Source of the DNA: Buchnera aphidicola (Uroleucon sonchi)
GTDB lineage: Bacteria > Pseudomonadota > Gammaproteobacteria > Enterobacterales > Enterobacteriaceae
Length of the DNA stretch: 64,000 nt
Assembly (NCBI RefSeq): GCF_011035165.1
Contig: NZ_CP047588.1
Span: 372,001 to 436,000, forward strand
Direction: 5' to 3'
Within the stretch, counting starts at the first letter, position 1, and each line of letters starts with the position of its first letter. The notes beneath the pieces were generated by a model. It had not been told where the DNA came from. It was given only the letters and a program-made list of their open reading frames with translations, and did no database searches. The position numbers were made by a program, and so were the translations under genes. Below, in pieces: positions 9,739-19,611 of the stretch.

Positions 9739-11526
9739 ATGTTTTTAATTCACATGAAAAATGCTTATTTATCTTTTAGTAACATAGAAATACTTAAAAA
9801 TAGTACATTATCTATTAATAAACATGAACGAGTGTGTTTAATTGGAAAAAATGGAACGGGTAAATCAACTATATTAAAAATTATCAATAAACAACAAGAT
9901 TTAGATTGTGGTAAAATAATTTATAAAAAAAATATTAAAATATCTTATTTAACACAAGATAATCCTACAAATCTTAATATTTCTTTGTATGATTTCATGC
10001 ATTCAGGATGCACTGATAATATATTAGATAATAAAAACAATATAGATAATAAAATAAAAATAGAACAATTTATTAAATTAATGAAATTAAATAAATATTC
10101 TTTACTTAATAACTTATCTGGAGGTTTATTAAGACAAGCAGCTTTAATGCATACATTTGTAGGAGAGCCTGACATACTATTGTTAGACGAACCAACTAAT
10201 CATTTAGACATGAGAACAATTCAATGGCTAGAAAATTTTTTAAAGAAATTTTCTGGTAGTATTTTATTTGTTTCTCATAATCGAAACTTTATTGATAATA
10301 TATCAACTCGTATTATAGATCTTGATCGTGGAAAATTAGTTTCTTGGCCAGGAAATTATAAAAATTTTATTAAACTCAAAAATGAAAGTCATCATATTGA
10401 GATGATACAAAAAAAATTATTTGATAAACGTTTAAAACAAGAAGAAAAATGGATACGAAAAAATCTTAAAGCACGATCCACACGAAATGAAGGAAGAGTA
10501 CAAAATTTAAAAATACTTAGAGAAGAATGTAATAATTATAGAAAAATTGAAATATTAAATGATATGACTGTTAATGAATCTAAAAAATATTTAGGAAAAA
10601 TTGTTTTTAAATTAGAAAATGTAAAATATTTAGTTAATAATAAAATTATTATTCAAAAATTTTCATCTATCATTGAACGTGGAGATAAAGTTGGTTTAAT
10701 TGGCGATAATGGATGTGGAAAAAGTACATTAATTAAAATTTTATTAGGAGAAAATCAACCGAATACAGGAAAAATTTATATACGTAATCAATTAAAAATA
10801 TCATATTTTGATCAAAACAGATCTACTTTAAATCAAAATAAATCTATTATTGATAATATCTCTAATGGTCAAGAATATTTCTCTATAAATGGTAAAGAGA
10901 AACATATAATAAGTTATTTAAAAAATTTTCTTTTTCAACCAAATCAATTAACATCTTTAGTAAAAACATTATCTGGCGGTGAATGTAGTAGATTACTATT
11001 AGCTCAATTATTTTTACAACCAAGTAATGTATTAATTCTTGATGAACCGACAAATGATTTAGATTTAGAAACTATACAATTAATAGAGAAAATTATTATA
11101 AACTATACAGGTACTGTATTCATTGTTAGTCATGATAAAGATTTTATTAATAATACAGTAAACAAATGTTGGTTATTTAAAAAATATGGATTTATTGAAA
11201 CTTACTTAGGAAATTATGAATCTGTTAAAAAAACAAACAATTCTTCAATCATACAATCTAAAAAACAGCATATTTCTCAAAAAAATATAAATAAAAAAAC
11301 AACTAATCAATTTCTACAAGAATTAAATCAAACATTGCGTATAATAGAAGAAATAGAATTAAAAATTAAAAATTTACAACAAGTAATTAATGAACCAAAT
11401 TTTTTTAAAAAACAATTACAAGAAAAATTACCGATATTGAATATGTTATCTACAGAAGAGCAGAAATTAAAAAAATATATGATTAATTGGGAAAAATTAG
11501 AGCAAAAATGTGTGACAAATAAGTAA
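9739..11526 (+). CDS. uup: ABC-F family ATPase Uup
   Basis: Soluble ABC-F protein with two ATP-binding cassettes and no membrane domain; family members act on ribosomes, and E. coli Uup also affects precise transposon excision. Cassette 1 has Walker A GKNGTGKST (about residue 36), signature LSGG and Walker B LLLDEPTNHLD. Cassette 2 has GDNGCGKST, LSGGE and LILDEPTNDLD. A basic linker (EEKWIRKNLKARSTRNEGR) joins them, and a Lys-rich coiled coil (about 520-595) ends the protein, as is typical of Uup rather than Ettb/EttA. It is 595 residues against about 635 in E. coli; about 30 of the missing residues lie in cassette 1 before the signature. AAGGA sits about 12 bases before the ATG. Confidence 0.94.
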   Translation: MFLIHMKNAYLSFSNIEILKNSTLSINKHERVCLIGKNGTGKSTILKIINKQQDLDCGKIIYKKNIKISYLTQDNPTNLNISLYDFMHSGCTDNILDNKNNIDNKIKIEQFIKLMKLNKYSLLNNLSGGLLRQAALMHTFVGEPDILLLDEPTNHLDMRTIQWLENFLKKFSGSILFVSHNRNFIDNISTRIIDLDRGKLVSWPGNYKNFIKLKNESHHIEMIQKKLFDKRLKQEEKWIRKNLKARSTRNEGRVQNLKILREECNNYRKIEILNDMTVNESKKYLGKIVFKLENVKYLVNNKIIIQKFSSIIERGDKVGLIGDNGCGKSTLIKILLGENQPNTGKIYIRNQLKISYFDQNRSTLNQNKSIIDNISNGQEYFSINGKEKHIISYLKNFLFQPNQLTSLVKTLSGGECSRLLLAQLFLQPSNVLILDEPTNDLDLETIQLIEKIIINYTGTVFIVSHDKDFINNTVNKCWLFKKYGFIETYLGNYESVKKTNNSSIIQSKKQHISQKNINKKTTNQFLQELNQTLRIIEEIELKIKNLQQVINEPNFFKKQLQEKLPILNMLSTEEQKLKKYMINWEKLEQKCVTNK

Positions 11527-11578
11527 ATTAAAATCATTAAATAAAAATATTTTTTATTTTTATATAATTTTTAAAATT

Positions 11579-12526
11579 TTATATTTGTAACATATAATTT
11601 GTCATGCATGATAAAGAACAGCATTTTTGAAAATTTATCGTACATTTATTACATTGAATAAAAAGAAGATGACATAAATGATTTTGACAATTAACATATG
11701 TATTAGCAGGTTTATTACATTGTTTACAAAAAGATATTATTTCATTTGAGACTTTTTCACTCATTCGATGATCAAATACAAAATTACTTCCTTTAAATAA
11801 GATTGGTAATCCATTTTTTTTCGCATCATGTACATAGCCAAGAATTCCTCCTTTTAAATGATAAATTTTTTTAAAACCGTTAAAAATCATCCAAGCAGTC
11901 GCTTTTTCACAACGAATTCCTCCTGTACAATACATGACAATGTTTTCATTTTTTGCATAACTCATCACTTTAATGACAGCTTGTAATTGTTCACGAAAAG
12001 TCGCACTTTTAATTTCTATAGCATTTTCAAAATGACCAATAGCATATTCATAGGAATTTCGCATATCAACAAATATACTTTTCGTATCGTTTAACATTAA
12101 ATTAACAGTTTTAGATTTAATGTAAATACCAACATTATTAGGATTAAAAAAAGGTTGAATAATACCATCTTGAACAATTTTATTTTTCACTTTAACAGAT
12201 AAAAACCAAAAAGAATTATAATTATTTAATGCTTGATTAATATGTAAATTTTTTAATTTTGAGTCTAATTGATTTAAAAATTTAATTAGAAATATATAAT
12301 ATTCTTTTGGAATACTTATTTGAGCATTAATACCTTCTTTCGCAATATAAACACGTCCTAAAAAGTTATACTGATAAAAATATTGATAAATTATATCTCT
12401 ATATTTTTTAGGATCATCAATAAAAAAATATTTATAAAAAGATAATGTTAAACGAGAATGATGATTTTCAGAAAAAAAACGTTTTTTTAATTCAATTCTA
12501 GAAATAAGATTATGTGATCTAGACAT
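11579..12526 (-). CDS. trhO: tRNA uridine(34) hydroxylase TrhO (YceA)
   Basis: Rhodanese-domain enzyme that hydroxylates U34 of tRNAs to ho5U in an oxygen-dependent way, the first step to cmo5U/mo5U. An N-terminal ferredoxin-like domain (YKYFFIDDP, AKEGINAQIS) precedes the rhodanese domain with its active-site cysteine loop CTGGIRCEKA. A Cys-rich C-terminal segment (CKQCNKPANTYVNCQNHLCHLLFIQC) probably binds metal. I chose the ATG at 12526, with AAAGG 8 bases upstream, over an in-frame TTG two codons earlier. The protein is 315 residues; E. coli has about 350 with a longer tail. valS follows it at 46 bp on the same strand, transcribed before it. Confidence 0.93.
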   Translation of the reverse strand: MSRSHNLISRIELKKRFFSENHHSRLTLSFYKYFFIDDPKKYRDIIYQYFYQYNFLGRVYIAKEGINAQISIPKEYYIFLIKFLNQLDSKLKNLHINQALNNYNSFWFLSVKVKNKIVQDGIIQPFFNPNNVGIYIKSKTVNLMLNDTKSIFVDMRNSYEYAIGHFENAIEIKSATFREQLQAVIKVMSYAKNENIVMYCTGGIRCEKATAWMIFNGFKKIYHLKGGILGYVHDAKKNGLPILFKGSNFVFDHRMSEKVSNEIISFCKQCNKPANTYVNCQNHLCHLLFIQCNKCTINFQKCCSLSCMTNYMLQI

Positions 12527-12572
12527 ATACAAGACCTTTAATAAATATATTTTTAAAATGTATAAAATAGTT

Positions 12573-15434
12573 TTAAAAAGATAAATTTTGTAAAATTTTT
12601 ATTTGATTAGATAATTTATTATATATATCATGTAATTCTAATAATTTATTTTTTTTTCTATTAACGATATTATTAGGAGCAAATTTTAAAAAATTTTGAT
12701 TCATTACTGTATCTTGAAGATTTAAGATATTAACTTTGACTCTATTTTTTTCTTTTTTTAAACGTTCTAATTCTTTCTCTTTATTAACCATTTTTATAAT
12801 TGGAATTAAGATTTCTACTCCATCAATAATTTCTTTAATACATGCATCTTTATTATATTCTTTTAAAATAATTGTAATACTATCTAAAAAAGCTATACTC
12901 TTGATAAGTAATATATTATCTTTAATAATTTTTTCTTTTTCATCAGTGATGTTATATATTAACAATGGTAATAATTTATTAGCGTTAATATTCATTTTTA
13001 CTCTAATATTTCTTAAAAAAACAATAATATTTTTTATCCAATTCACATTGTTTAATATTTTTTTATCATATAAATCTTGATTATATTTTGGAAAAGGTTC
13101 TAGCATAATTGTTTTTTTTGGAATTTTCTTCATCACTGTAATACGTTGCCAAATAGCTTCTGTTATAAAAGGCATAATAGGATGTATTAATTTTAAAAGA
13201 GATTCTAAAACATATATTAGAATATTTTTAGTTAAACAAATATCTTTTAATGAACTAGTTTTAATAATAATTTTAACAAATTCTAAATACCAATCACAAA
13301 AAACATTCCACACAAAATCATATAAAATATTTGATGCAAGATCAAATCGATAAGTATCTAATGACTGACGATATAATTTTACTGTATTATTTAAAACTAT
13401 TAAAATCCATTTATTTATTAATAACATATTATCTTGTTTATTAAATTGTGTAAACTTATGATCTATTGTATTTTGTAAAACAAATCGACTAGCATGCCAT
13501 AATTTGTTGCAAAAATTACGATATCCTTGTAATCTATTCATGTCCCATTTAATATCGCGTGTATTAGATGCTAAAGCTACGAATGTAAATCGTAATGCAT
13601 CTGTTCCAGTAGATATAATGCCATGAGGAAATTGCTTAGAAGTCGATTTCACGATGTTATTATATAATTTTGGATTTAATAAATTTTGTGTTCTTTTTTG
13701 AATTAATTTTTTTAAAGAAATTCCATCTATCATATCTAAAGGATCAATAACATTACCTTTAGACTTAGACATTTTTTTTCCATCTTCATCGCGAATTAAT
13801 CCTGTGATATAAATATTTTTAAAAGGCACTTCAGGATTATTATATTTATCTTTAATAAAATACATTGTTAACATAATCATTCTAGCAATCCAAAAAAAAA
13901 TAATATCAAATCCACTGATAATTATATTAGTAGGATGAAAAATTTTTAAAAATTCAGTTTGATTAGGCCATCCTAATGTAGAAAAAGTCCATAAACCAGA
14001 AGAAAACCATGTATCTAATACATTTGTATCTTGTTCTAATAATGTATTTTTTGAAATATTATATTTTTTACGTATATCTATTTCATTTTGTCCAACATAT
14101 ATATTTTTTTTATTATCGTACCATATTGGAATACGATGTCCCCACCATAACTGACGAGAAATACACCAATCTTCAATGTTATTCATCCAAGAAAAATACA
14201 TTTTTTCATATTGTTTAGGTATAAATTTAATTTTTTGATCTTTCACAGCACGAATAGCTTCTTGAGCTAATTTAGATGTTTTTAAATACCATTGATTTGT
14301 TAGCATCGGTTCAATCACAGCATCGCTTCTATCGCTATATGGTATAATAATCTGTGATTCTTCTATTTTTTCAATTAATCTTAATTTAGTTAATTCTTTA
14401 ACCACTTGAATACGTGCAGATATAATATCTAATTGTTGTAATTGATGTGGAATATATGTACTATATTGATTAGATTTTTCGCCTTTATAATTGTAAACTT
14501 TAGATTTAGATTGAATACGACCATCTAAAGTAAAAATATTAATCATTGGTAATTTATGATTTAAACCTACTTTGTAATCATTAAAATCATGTGCAGGAGT
14601 AATTTTAACACAACCTGTTCCTTTTTCTAAATTAGCATATTGATCTCCAATAATCGGAATTACTCTATTTATTAAAGGAGATAAAACCAATTGACCAATT
14701 AAAAAACTATAATTCGGATCTTTAGGATTAATAGCAATAGCTGTGTCACCTAACAACGTTTCAGGTCTAGTAGTAGATATTACTAAATATTTTATTTTAT
14801 TTTTTAAATGAATATTATTTTGAATAATAGGATAACGAATAAACCATCTTTTACCTTTAACTGTACGATGATTCACTTCTAAATCTGAAACTACAGTTTC
14901 TAATTTTGAATCCCAATGAACTAATTTTTTTTTTTGATAAATAAAATTATTTTTATAAAATAAAATAAACGCTTCCCTGACTGCAAGAGATATTTCAGGA
15001 TCTAAAGTAAATTTTTCATGATCCCAATCAACTGATATCCCTAAACGCTTCATTTGTTGTTTTATAATATTATTAGATTTATTTTTCCATATCCAAATTT
15101 TTTTTATAAATTCATCTCTACTATAATCTTTTTTGGTTTTTTGTTCTTCTGAAAATATTTTTCGTTCAACTAATATTTGTGTTGCTATACCTGCGTGATC
15201 TGTCCCTACTTGCCAAAATGTATTTTTCCCTTGCATTCTATGATAACGAATTAATACATCCATAATTGTTTGTTGAAATGCATGACCCATATGTAGACTT
15301 CCTGTTACATTTGGAGGGGGCATCATCATACAAAATGTTGTTTTTTTTGTATGATCAGGTTTAAAATATCCATTTTTCTCCCAAAAATTATATAAATATT
15401 CTTCGAAATGTTTAGGATTATAATGTTTTTTCAT
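12573..15434 (-). CDS. valS: Valine--tRNA ligase
   Basis: Class Ia synthetase that charges tRNA-Val and edits mischarged Thr. At 953 residues it is essentially the E. coli length (951). The HIGH-type motif is in PPPNVTGSLHMGHA (39-52) and the KMSKS loop in DGKKMSKSKGNV. The CP1 editing insertion (TTRPETLLGDTA, GTGCVKITPAHDFNDY), the anticodon-binding domain and the C-terminal coiled-coil arm are all present. In E. coli holC separates valS from pepA; here pepA ends 86 bp upstream of valS with nothing between, so holC is gone from this spot. Confidence 0.98.
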   Translation of the reverse strand: MKKHYNPKHFEEYLYNFWEKNGYFKPDHTKKTTFCMMMPPPNVTGSLHMGHAFQQTIMDVLIRYHRMQGKNTFWQVGTDHAGIATQILVERKIFSEEQKTKKDYSRDEFIKKIWIWKNKSNNIIKQQMKRLGISVDWDHEKFTLDPEISLAVREAFILFYKNNFIYQKKKLVHWDSKLETVVSDLEVNHRTVKGKRWFIRYPIIQNNIHLKNKIKYLVISTTRPETLLGDTAIAINPKDPNYSFLIGQLVLSPLINRVIPIIGDQYANLEKGTGCVKITPAHDFNDYKVGLNHKLPMINIFTLDGRIQSKSKVYNYKGEKSNQYSTYIPHQLQQLDIISARIQVVKELTKLRLIEKIEESQIIIPYSDRSDAVIEPMLTNQWYLKTSKLAQEAIRAVKDQKIKFIPKQYEKMYFSWMNNIEDWCISRQLWWGHRIPIWYDNKKNIYVGQNEIDIRKKYNISKNTLLEQDTNVLDTWFSSGLWTFSTLGWPNQTEFLKIFHPTNIIISGFDIIFFWIARMIMLTMYFIKDKYNNPEVPFKNIYITGLIRDEDGKKMSKSKGNVIDPLDMIDGISLKKLIQKRTQNLLNPKLYNNIVKSTSKQFPHGIISTGTDALRFTFVALASNTRDIKWDMNRLQGYRNFCNKLWHASRFVLQNTIDHKFTQFNKQDNMLLINKWILIVLNNTVKLYRQSLDTYRFDLASNILYDFVWNVFCDWYLEFVKIIIKTSSLKDICLTKNILIYVLESLLKLIHPIMPFITEAIWQRITVMKKIPKKTIMLEPFPKYNQDLYDKKILNNVNWIKNIIVFLRNIRVKMNINANKLLPLLIYNITDEKEKIIKDNILLIKSIAFLDSITIILKEYNKDACIKEIIDGVEILIPIIKMVNKEKELERLKKEKNRVKVNILNLQDTVMNQNFLKFAPNNIVNRKKNKLLELHDIYNKLSNQIKILQNLSF

Positions 15435-15520
15435 AATTTTATACTATTATTATCTTAGTGTAAAAAGTAATATTACGATATAAATAAAAATCATTTAATT
15501 AACAAATAAAAATGATTAAT

Positions 15521-17047
15521 TTACTTATTAATTTGTGAAAACGAATAATTATCTAGTTGATTAAGCAAAAATTGACATAACAGTTCTACAGGACGTCCTG
15601 TTGCTCCTTCTGTTCTACTAGATTTCCATGCAGTACCAGCAATATCTAAATGTGCCCACTTATATTTTTTTGTAAAATTTGCAAGAAAACAGGCAGCAGT
15701 TATAGCTCCAGCATGACTTTTTCCTGAATTAGATAAATCTGCAATATTAGAAATTAAATCTTTTTGATATTCTGAAGCTAATGGTAAAGACCATACTTTA
15801 TCATTTGTTTGTTCAGCAGCAAAATATAATTGTTTTTCTAATTCTGGATCATTAGTAAAAAGACCACTAATTGATTCTCCTAAAGCTGTAACACAAGCTC
15901 CAGTTAATGTTGCAATATCAATTACGATATCAGGAGAAAAACGTTCTAAATATGTCAATGAATCACATAAAACTAAACGTCCTTCTGCATCTGTATTTAA
16001 TACTTCTACTGTTTTCCCCGACATAGTAGTTATAACATCACCAGGTCTAAAAGATTGACCACTAGGCATGTTTTCACAACCAGATAAAATACCTATTATT
16101 GTTAAAGGAAGCTGTAATTTAGCAACCATTGTCAATATACCATATACAGCTGCAGCACCACACATATCGTATTTCATATAATGCATATTCAAAGCAGGCT
16201 TAATAGATATGCCTCCAGAATCAAATGTTACACCTTTCCCTACTAAAGCAATAGTTTTTTTATTAACATTACTATCTTCTTGAGAATATCTCACGATAGA
16301 CATAAATGGTTTATTTTTTGATCCGTTCCCAACAGCTACATACGCATTCATTCCTAATTTTTTCATTTGCTCTATATCAATAACTTCCACAGAAATATTT
16401 CTTTTATATTTTTTACATAGTTTTTTAACTTCACCAGATAAATATAATGGAGTACAAATATTAGGTGGCAAATTGCTTAGATTTTTAGCTGATTGAATAC
16501 CAGAACTAATAGCTAGTGCATGTTGTAAAGATATTTTCGCATAATATAAATCAGATTTTATTAAAACATTTAACACTACATCATGAATATTGAAATTATT
16601 TTTTTTAATACTGTTTTCTTTAAAAATATTATAACAACTATCTTCTATAGACAGCAATATTAATCTAATAATCCAATATATATTATTATTTACATTAATA
16701 ATTAATTCTGAAAAAGAATAAATAATATGTTTAATAGAATATTTTTTTAATACCTTTATACTATTTTTTATAAGTTTTTTAAAACGCGATATATTTAATT
16801 TATTTTTTTTACCACACCCTACTAATAATATTCTTTTTGATATAATGTTAGGAACATTATACAATAATAATGTTTCTCCTATTTTACCGTTAATATCACC
16901 TAATTTCACTAAAGAAGCAATATAATTATTACTACATTTATTTAAATAATTTAAAGATTCAGAAAATTCACACGATTCAAAAATAGCTAAAACAATACAA
17001 TCCGTTTCTTCGGATTCTAATAAACATTTTTTTATAAAAAAATTCAT
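15521..17047 (-). CDS. pepA: Leucyl aminopeptidase PepA (M17)
   Basis: Cytosolic hexameric di-metal aminopeptidase that releases N-terminal residues; in E. coli PepA also binds DNA in Xer recombination and carAB control. The catalytic C-terminal domain carries the metal ligands in VGKGVTFDSGGISIKP (about 269-284) and the signature NTDAEGRLVL (351-360). The N-terminal domain is more diverged, as in the family. It has 508 residues against 503 in E. coli. It is transcribed toward valS and divergent from argI, with 224 bp between the pepA and argI starts that must hold both promoters. Confidence 0.96.
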   Translation of the reverse strand: MNFFIKKCLLESEETDCIVLAIFESCEFSESLNYLNKCSNNYIASLVKLGDINGKIGETLLLYNVPNIISKRILLVGCGKKNKLNISRFKKLIKNSIKVLKKYSIKHIIYSFSELIINVNNNIYWIIRLILLSIEDSCYNIFKENSIKKNNFNIHDVVLNVLIKSDLYYAKISLQHALAISSGIQSAKNLSNLPPNICTPLYLSGEVKKLCKKYKRNISVEVIDIEQMKKLGMNAYVAVGNGSKNKPFMSIVRYSQEDSNVNKKTIALVGKGVTFDSGGISIKPALNMHYMKYDMCGAAAVYGILTMVAKLQLPLTIIGILSGCENMPSGQSFRPGDVITTMSGKTVEVLNTDAEGRLVLCDSLTYLERFSPDIVIDIATLTGACVTALGESISGLFTNDPELEKQLYFAAEQTNDKVWSLPLASEYQKDLISNIADLSNSGKSHAGAITAACFLANFTKKYKWAHLDIAGTAWKSSRTEGATGRPVELLCQFLLNQLDNYSFSQINK

Positions 17048-17271
17048 CGAATTATCACTTATTTAAATATAGTTAATTTAATTATTTAAAAATTAATATT
17101 AAAAGCATTATAAAAAATATTTTTATATTTTATATTCTTTTAAAACAATATTTTAATTATAAGATTTATTCATATAATTTAAAATAAAATATTATATACT
17201 ATAAAAATAATTTTTCTTCAATTAGAATATATAAAAATATATTTTTTCATACTATAAATGAGTATTTAATT

Positions 17272-18288
17272 ATGAATCATCTTTATCAACGTCATTTTTT
17301 AAGACTGTTTGATTTTAATGCATTAGAGTTAAAAAGTATAATTAAATTAGCGCAAAAATTAAAAAAAAATAAACAAAATAATACAGAAATTCAATTACTT
17401 CAAAAAAAAAATATTGTTTTAATTTTTGAAAAAGAATCTACTCGCACTAGATGTGCTTTTGAATTAGCTGCATTTGATCAAGGAGCGCATGTTACATATC
17501 TTGGACCAGGTAGTACGCATATTGGACAAAAAGAATCAATTTCAGATACAGCCAAAATACTTGGACGTTTATATGATGGTATTCAATATAGAGGACATGA
17601 TCATAAAAAAATAGAAATTTTAGCAGATAATTCAAACGTTCCTGTTTGGAATGGTTTAACTAAAAAATTCCATCCAACTCAATTACTTGCTGATTTATTA
17701 ACTATTCAAGAAATATATCCAAATAAAAAATTTCATGAAATTACATGTGCATATGTTGGAGACGCAAGTAATAATATAGGAAATAGTTTATTAGAAGCTG
17801 CTTTATTATTTAATTTTACTCTGCGTATCATTGCTCCTAAAAAATATTGGCCAGAAAAAAAAATATTAAAGTTACATCAAGAAAATCAAAAAAATTATCC
17901 ATCGAATATAATATATACTGAAAATATTCAAAAAGGCGTAAAAAATGTAGATTTTATATATACTGATGTTTGGATGTCAATGGGTGAATCACAAGACAAT
18001 TGGGAAAAAAGAATTCAATTATTACGTCCTTATCAAGTCAATACATCAATGCTAGATATGACTAATAATCCAGATATTAAAGTATTACATTGTTTACCTG
18101 CGTTACATGATCAACATACTGAAATAGGAAGAAATTTATCTAAAAAATATGGATTTGACAATGGAATTGAAATTACTCATGATGTATTTCAAAAAAATGA
18201 AGATATTATTTTTCAGCAAGCTGAGAATCGATTACATACTATAAAAGCAATTCTTATATCTAGTTTATTACAAAAAATTAGTCTTTAA
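17272..18288 (+). CDS. argI: Ornithine carbamoyltransferase
   Basis: Makes citrulline from ornithine and carbamoyl phosphate in arginine synthesis, an amino acid aphids need. Carbamoyl-phosphate site STRTR (56-60), HPTQ (134-137), the ornithine SMG loop in DVWMSMGES and catalytic HCLPA near residue 273 are all intact. It has 338 residues; E. coli ArgI has 334. I see no ARG box upstream. The 3' side opens into a 0.9 kb desert where, in other Buchnera as I recall, pyrB and pyrI sit. The sister enzyme aspartate carbamoyltransferase is therefore missing from its usual place while this one is preserved. Confidence 0.97.
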   Translation: MNHLYQRHFLRLFDFNALELKSIIKLAQKLKKNKQNNTEIQLLQKKNIVLIFEKESTRTRCAFELAAFDQGAHVTYLGPGSTHIGQKESISDTAKILGRLYDGIQYRGHDHKKIEILADNSNVPVWNGLTKKFHPTQLLADLLTIQEIYPNKKFHEITCAYVGDASNNIGNSLLEAALLFNFTLRIIAPKKYWPEKKILKLHQENQKNYPSNIIYTENIQKGVKNVDFIYTDVWMSMGESQDNWEKRIQLLRPYQVNTSMLDMTNNPDIKVLHCLPALHDQHTEIGRNLSKKYGFDNGIEITHDVFQKNEDIIFQQAENRLHTIKAILISSLLQKISL

Positions 18289-19175
18289 AATAAGTGATAA
18301 TATTTTATACATTCAAAATTAAAATGATTTTTTTAGTATGATTGCACTTATTAAATTGATATTTGTTTATTTTTTAAAGTTTATAATATATCTAATAAAA
18401 TTCATAATGTAGTTTTTAAATATAAATATAATCTTTTAAACAACTTAATATATATTTCATTAAATATTATTAATTATATAGTATATAAAATTTTAAAAAA
18501 ATATAAATTATTGAGTTAAATTAATTAGTTATACAATTTTTTTAAATAATATAATTTAAAATGATATATAGTTAAAAGGTATATATTTAATAATAATAGT
18601 ATTTTCTCACACTATATTGCATATAAAAAAAATAGTATTTTCAATATAGTTGCTAAAAATAAATAAATATAACACAATAATGTAATGTATTTTATTGTTG
18701 ATCGTATATTAAAAAATACATAATAATTTTTTAATGAATATTAAATTTTATGTATACAAAGCCATCATATTACATACTAAATATGATATTTATCATATAG
18801 TGAAGTAAAATTAATATTTTTAATTATTTTATAATATTAATAATTACTATTAATATAAATTAATATTATCTAAAATAGAAATGAATAAGTAAGAAAAAAT
18901 TGTTTTGATAATAATAGTTATATTAATAAAAAATTATATATTAATTAATAATTATTGTAGTCATTACCGTTTACTAAAATAAAAAATATTAATATATACA
19001 CTAAGATTAATTTTCAAAATTAATAAAAAATTAAAAAATCTATAGAAATGTATACATTACTAATCATATAAATAAAAATATTTTTTTTAAAAAATATCCA
19101 TATTATACAACTATTTAAAAAATAATATAATCAGATCAATAACATATTTTAATTAAAAAAAAGAGAATAATTTAC
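18289..19175. other. 0.9 kb A+T desert at the expected pyrB-pyrI site
   Basis: 887 bp without any acceptable frame on either strand. In E. coli pyrI and pyrB lie next to ridA (yjgF), and in Buchnera maps I remember them between argI and ridA. The stretch is much shorter than intact pyrB+pyrI (about 1.4 kb). Two small structures are visible: an 8-bp inverted repeat right after the argI stop (18289-18296 with 18345-18352, a 48-base loop) and a perfect palindrome at 18781-18798. The last part must carry the ridA promoter. Confidence 0.55.
18781..18798. repeat. 18-bp palindrome in the argI-ridA gap
   Basis: ATATGATA-TT-TATCATAT, a perfect inverted repeat that is the reverse complement of the palindrome at 7307-7324. 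The flanks of the two copies are not similar, so this is not part of a longer repeat. Confidence 0.3.
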
Positions 19176-19568
19176 ATGACATATATCATAAATACAACAA
19201 CTGCTCCTAAACCTATTGGTCCTTATTCTCAAGCAATTCAAGTTAATAATATGATTATATTATCAGGCCAAATACCTATTGATATGATGTCTAATCATAT
19301 ACCAGATAATATTGCAGAACAAACTTATCTTGTATTAAAAAATATTGAATCTATTTTAATAAATGCAAAATTTCATGTTAAAGATATTGTTAAGACAACT
19401 ATATTTACTACTACTTTAAAAAAAATTAACATTATTAATGAAATTTATAAAAAATTTTTTTTAAATCATACAAAAATTTTTCCAGCTCGATCTTGCATAG
19501 AAGTACAAGCATTACCTAAAAACGTAAAAATAGAAATTGAAGCCATAGCATTTAAAGATCATAATTAA
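19176..19568 (+). CDS. ridA: 2-iminobutanoate/2-iminopropanoate deaminase RidA
   Basis: Trimeric YjgF/YER057c/UK114 enzyme that hydrolyses reactive enamine/imine intermediates released by PLP enzymes such as threonine dehydratase, protecting other PLP enzymes. The 130 residues match E. coli RidA (128): APKPIGPYSQAI, LSGQIPID, the catalytic Arg in FPARSCIEVQALPK and the ending VKIEIEAIAFK. An A/G-rich ribosome-binding stretch precedes the ATG. It stands alone after a desert and is convergent with deaD, with a shared hairpin in the 43-bp gap. Confidence 0.95.
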   Translation: MTYIINTTTAPKPIGPYSQAIQVNNMIILSGQIPIDMMSNHIPDNIAEQTYLVLKNIESILINAKFHVKDIVKTTIFTTTLKKINIINEIYKKFFLNHTKIFPARSCIEVQALPKNVKIEIEAIAFKDHN

Positions 19569-19580
19569 TATATAAATTAA

Positions 19581-19599
19581 TATGCCGCAAAGCGGCATA
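19581..19599. terminator. Hairpin between convergent ridA and deaD
   Basis: A perfect 8-bp stem TATGCCGC / GCGGCATA with loop AAA, by far the most G+C-rich short segment in the area, lies 13 bp after the ridA stop and 12 bp from the deaD stop. It probably ends transcripts from both sides. Neither side has a clean U-tract, so it may act as an RNA 3'-end stabiliser rather than a classical intrinsic terminator. Confidence 0.7.
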
Positions 19600-19611
19600 A
19601 AAAACAATATA

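Noticed and set aside
12736..13080. 114-codon open frame on the plus strand inside valS
   Set aside because: It is antisense to the conserved C-terminal part of valS and has the low-complexity Phe/Ile/Leu composition of a shadow frame.
18289..18352. argI terminator from AATAAGTG / CACTTATT
   Set aside because: The arms pair but are 48 bases apart and no T-run follows; too weak to list as a terminator.
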